Part shown: piece after piece, positions 5,828-7,038 of the stretch
Layout: every line of letters begins with the position of its first letter
How positions within the stretch are numbered: position 1 is the first letter of the stretch
Assembly: GCA_018812385.1 (NCBI GenBank)
Contig: JAHJDU010000491.1
Location: 1 to 7,038, forward strand
Reading direction: 5' to 3'
Length of the DNA stretch: 7,038 nt
Source: Pseudomonadota bacterium
GTDB lineage: Bacteria > Desulfobacterota > Desulfobacteria > Desulfobacterales > Desulfobacteraceae
Translations under genes and position numbers: made by a program
Notes under the pieces: generated by a model
The model's input: only the letters and a program-made list of their open reading frames with translations
The model's database searches: none
Told to the model about the DNA's origin: nothing

Positions 5828-7038
5828 GTGTTATATCTTCTCAGCATATTGGTTTTTTCAGGTGTGATTTTTATCCTTGTCACCGTGCTCCTGTTTGTTG
5901 AATCAAAGGTCACAACAAAGGGTGAATTTGAGATCACCATTAATGGAAATAAGGATGAAAAACTGAAAATTACGGGTAACCCCACCCTTTTATCAGCCCT
6001 GTCAGGGAAGGATATATTTCTTCCTTCTGCCTGTGGCGGTTCAGGCTCCTGCGGTATGTGCAAGTGTGAAGTAACAGAAGGCGGTGGCAGCATCCTGCCC
6101 ACGGAGCTTGCCCATTTGACAAGAAAAGACAAGCTTGCCAATAAGCGATTATCCTGCCAAATAAAAGTAAAGAATAACCTTGAAATTAAAATACCCGAGT
6201 CCATCTTTGGCATAAAAAAAGTTGATGCAGAAGTGGTATCCAATCACAATGTGGCGACTTTTATCAAAGAACTGGTACTCAAGCCTGAAACCCCCATTGA
6301 TTTTAAGGCCGGCGCCTATATCCAGATAGATGTGCCTGAATATGATCTCATGTTCAAAGATTTTCATATTGAAAGCAGGTATGTGAGTGAATGGAAAAAA
6401 TACAATTTCCTGGAACTCACAGCAAAGGGAATTAAACAGGGTTTTCGGGCATACTCCCTTGCCAACCCGCCCCATGACAATAAAATCATGATGTTGAATA
6501 TCAGGATCGCAACCCCGCCTCCGGGAACCGAAGGCATCCCGCCCGGATTAGGGTCTTCCTACATCTTTGGCCTTAAACCCGGGGATAAGGTTACCGTCAG
6601 CGGTCCTTACGGGGATTTCATGGCAAAGGATACAGACAATGAAATGTGTTTTATCGGCGGCGGAGCTGGCATGGCCCCATTAAGAAGCCATATCCTCCAT
6701 CAGCTTGATGGAATACATACAAAAAGGAAGGTCTCTTTCTGGTATGGTGCCAGATCCAAAAAAGAGATGTTTTATGACGATGTTTTCAAGGATCTTGAAA
6801 AAAGACATGATAACTTCAGCTATCATATCGCCCTTTCAAACCCGGATGAAGAAGACCACTGGGATGGCCTGACCGGTTTTATCCACACCCATCTGTGTGA
6901 TACTTATCTTTGCCGGCATGAAGATCCCACCCAAATAGAATTCTACCTTTGCGGCCCGCCCCCCATGATCAACGCCATTATCAATGCACTATACGACCTT
7001 GGGGTAGAAGACGACATGATTTTTTTTGATAAATTTTA
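5828..7038 (+). CDS. nqrF: Na+-translocating NADH:quinone oxidoreductase subunit F, GTG start, 3' end cut by window
   Basis: NADH-oxidising subunit that passes electrons from NADH to FAD and then to a 2Fe-2S cluster. The frame has 403 complete codons to the window edge; the family is about 407, so only the last few are missing. The start is GTG at 5828: AAGGAT (5814-5819) lies eight bases upstream, an in-frame TAG (5819-5821) closes the frame just before, and no in-frame ATG occurs before the Fe-S domain. Domains in order: one N-terminal membrane helix (about 4-24); a ferredoxin domain with C69, C75, C78 in CGGSGSCGMC and C110 in RLSCQ; an FAD domain with R207-AYSLA; and an NADH domain with GGGAGMAP from G277, WYGARSKKEMF, and C375-GPP. 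It follows nqrE by 36 bases and is the last of the six structural genes. Confidence 0.97.
   Translation, partial: MLYLLSILVFSGVIFILVTVLLFVESKVTTKGEFEITINGNKDEKLKITGNPTLLSALSGKDIFLPSACGGSGSCGMCKCEVTEGGGSILPTELAHLTRKDKLANKRLSCQIKVKNNLEIKIPESIFGIKKVDAEVVSNHNVATFIKELVLKPETPIDFKAGAYIQIDVPEYDLMFKDFHIESRYVSEWKKYNFLELTAKGIKQGFRAYSLANPPHDNKIMMLNIRIATPPPGTEGIPPGLGSSYIFGLKPGDKVTVSGPYGDFMAKDTDNEMCFIGGGAGMAPLRSHILHQLDGIHTKRKVSFWYGARSKKEMFYDDVFKDLEKRHDNFSYHIALSNPDEEDHWDGLTGFIHTHLCDTYLCRHEDPTQIEFYLCGPPPMINAIINALYDLGVEDDMIFFDKF

Noticed and set aside
5812..6243. 143-codon open frame on the - strand over the start of nqrF (and another at 6149-6475)
   Set aside because: Both lie opposite the unmistakable NqrF ferredoxin and FAD domains, with no ribosome site; they are shadows.
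1248..7038. Interpretation as an rnf operon because of the Fe-S motifs in the first gene
   Set aside because: Gene order is A-B-C-D-E-F of nqr, the last gene is an NADH/FAD/2Fe-2S NqrF that Rnf lacks, and there is no RnfB. NqrB and NqrC sequences also follow Nqr.

Overview
The window looks like a piece of a chromosome from a moderately AT-rich anaerobic or facultative Gram-negative bacterium. A sulfate-reducing Desulfobacteria-type organism is my best guess. That placement is an inference from three things: the mix of base composition and codon use, a cyclophilin with a long Lys/Pro-rich tail, and an NqrA that still carries ferredoxin-type cysteine motifs. No marker gene here proves it.

Layout. 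Positions 1-524 hold a cyclophilin-type peptidyl-prolyl isomerase on the + strand, missing only its first few codons at the window edge. It converges on a small uncharacterised gene on the - strand (611-994), and a strong bidirectional terminator hairpin (561-599) separates the two. A roughly 250-bp divergent intergenic region (995-1247) carries candidate promoters for both directions, an inverted repeat and an odd leader ahead of the next gene. From 1248 to the right edge, six tightly packed + strand genes form a complete nqrABCDEF operon. NqrF lacks only its last few codons. NqrF starts at GTG and runs off the window edge, so an ATG-based, stop-bounded ORF scan would miss it.

How the genes work together. 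The six Nqr proteins make the Na+-translocating NADH:quinone oxidoreductase of the inner membrane. NqrF takes electrons from NADH through FAD and a 2Fe-2S cluster. NqrD and NqrE hold a membrane Fe-S centre between four cysteines. NqrC and NqrB carry covalently bound FMN on threonines, and quinone is reduced in the NqrA/NqrB part while Na+ is pumped. All expected cofactor ligands are present: NqrF C69/C75/C78/C110, NqrD C30/C113, NqrE C26/C124, NqrC T208 and NqrB T211.

The most notable point is NqrA. Its body follows NqrA, but its C-terminus has two complete CxxCxxCxxxCP motifs of the kind found in RnfC. Classical Vibrio-type NqrA has lost these and has no Fe-S cluster. This looks like an ancestral or intermediate NqrA, or one with added electron-transfer capacity. 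No tRNA, rRNA, CRISPR array, insertion sequence or phage gene was seen.
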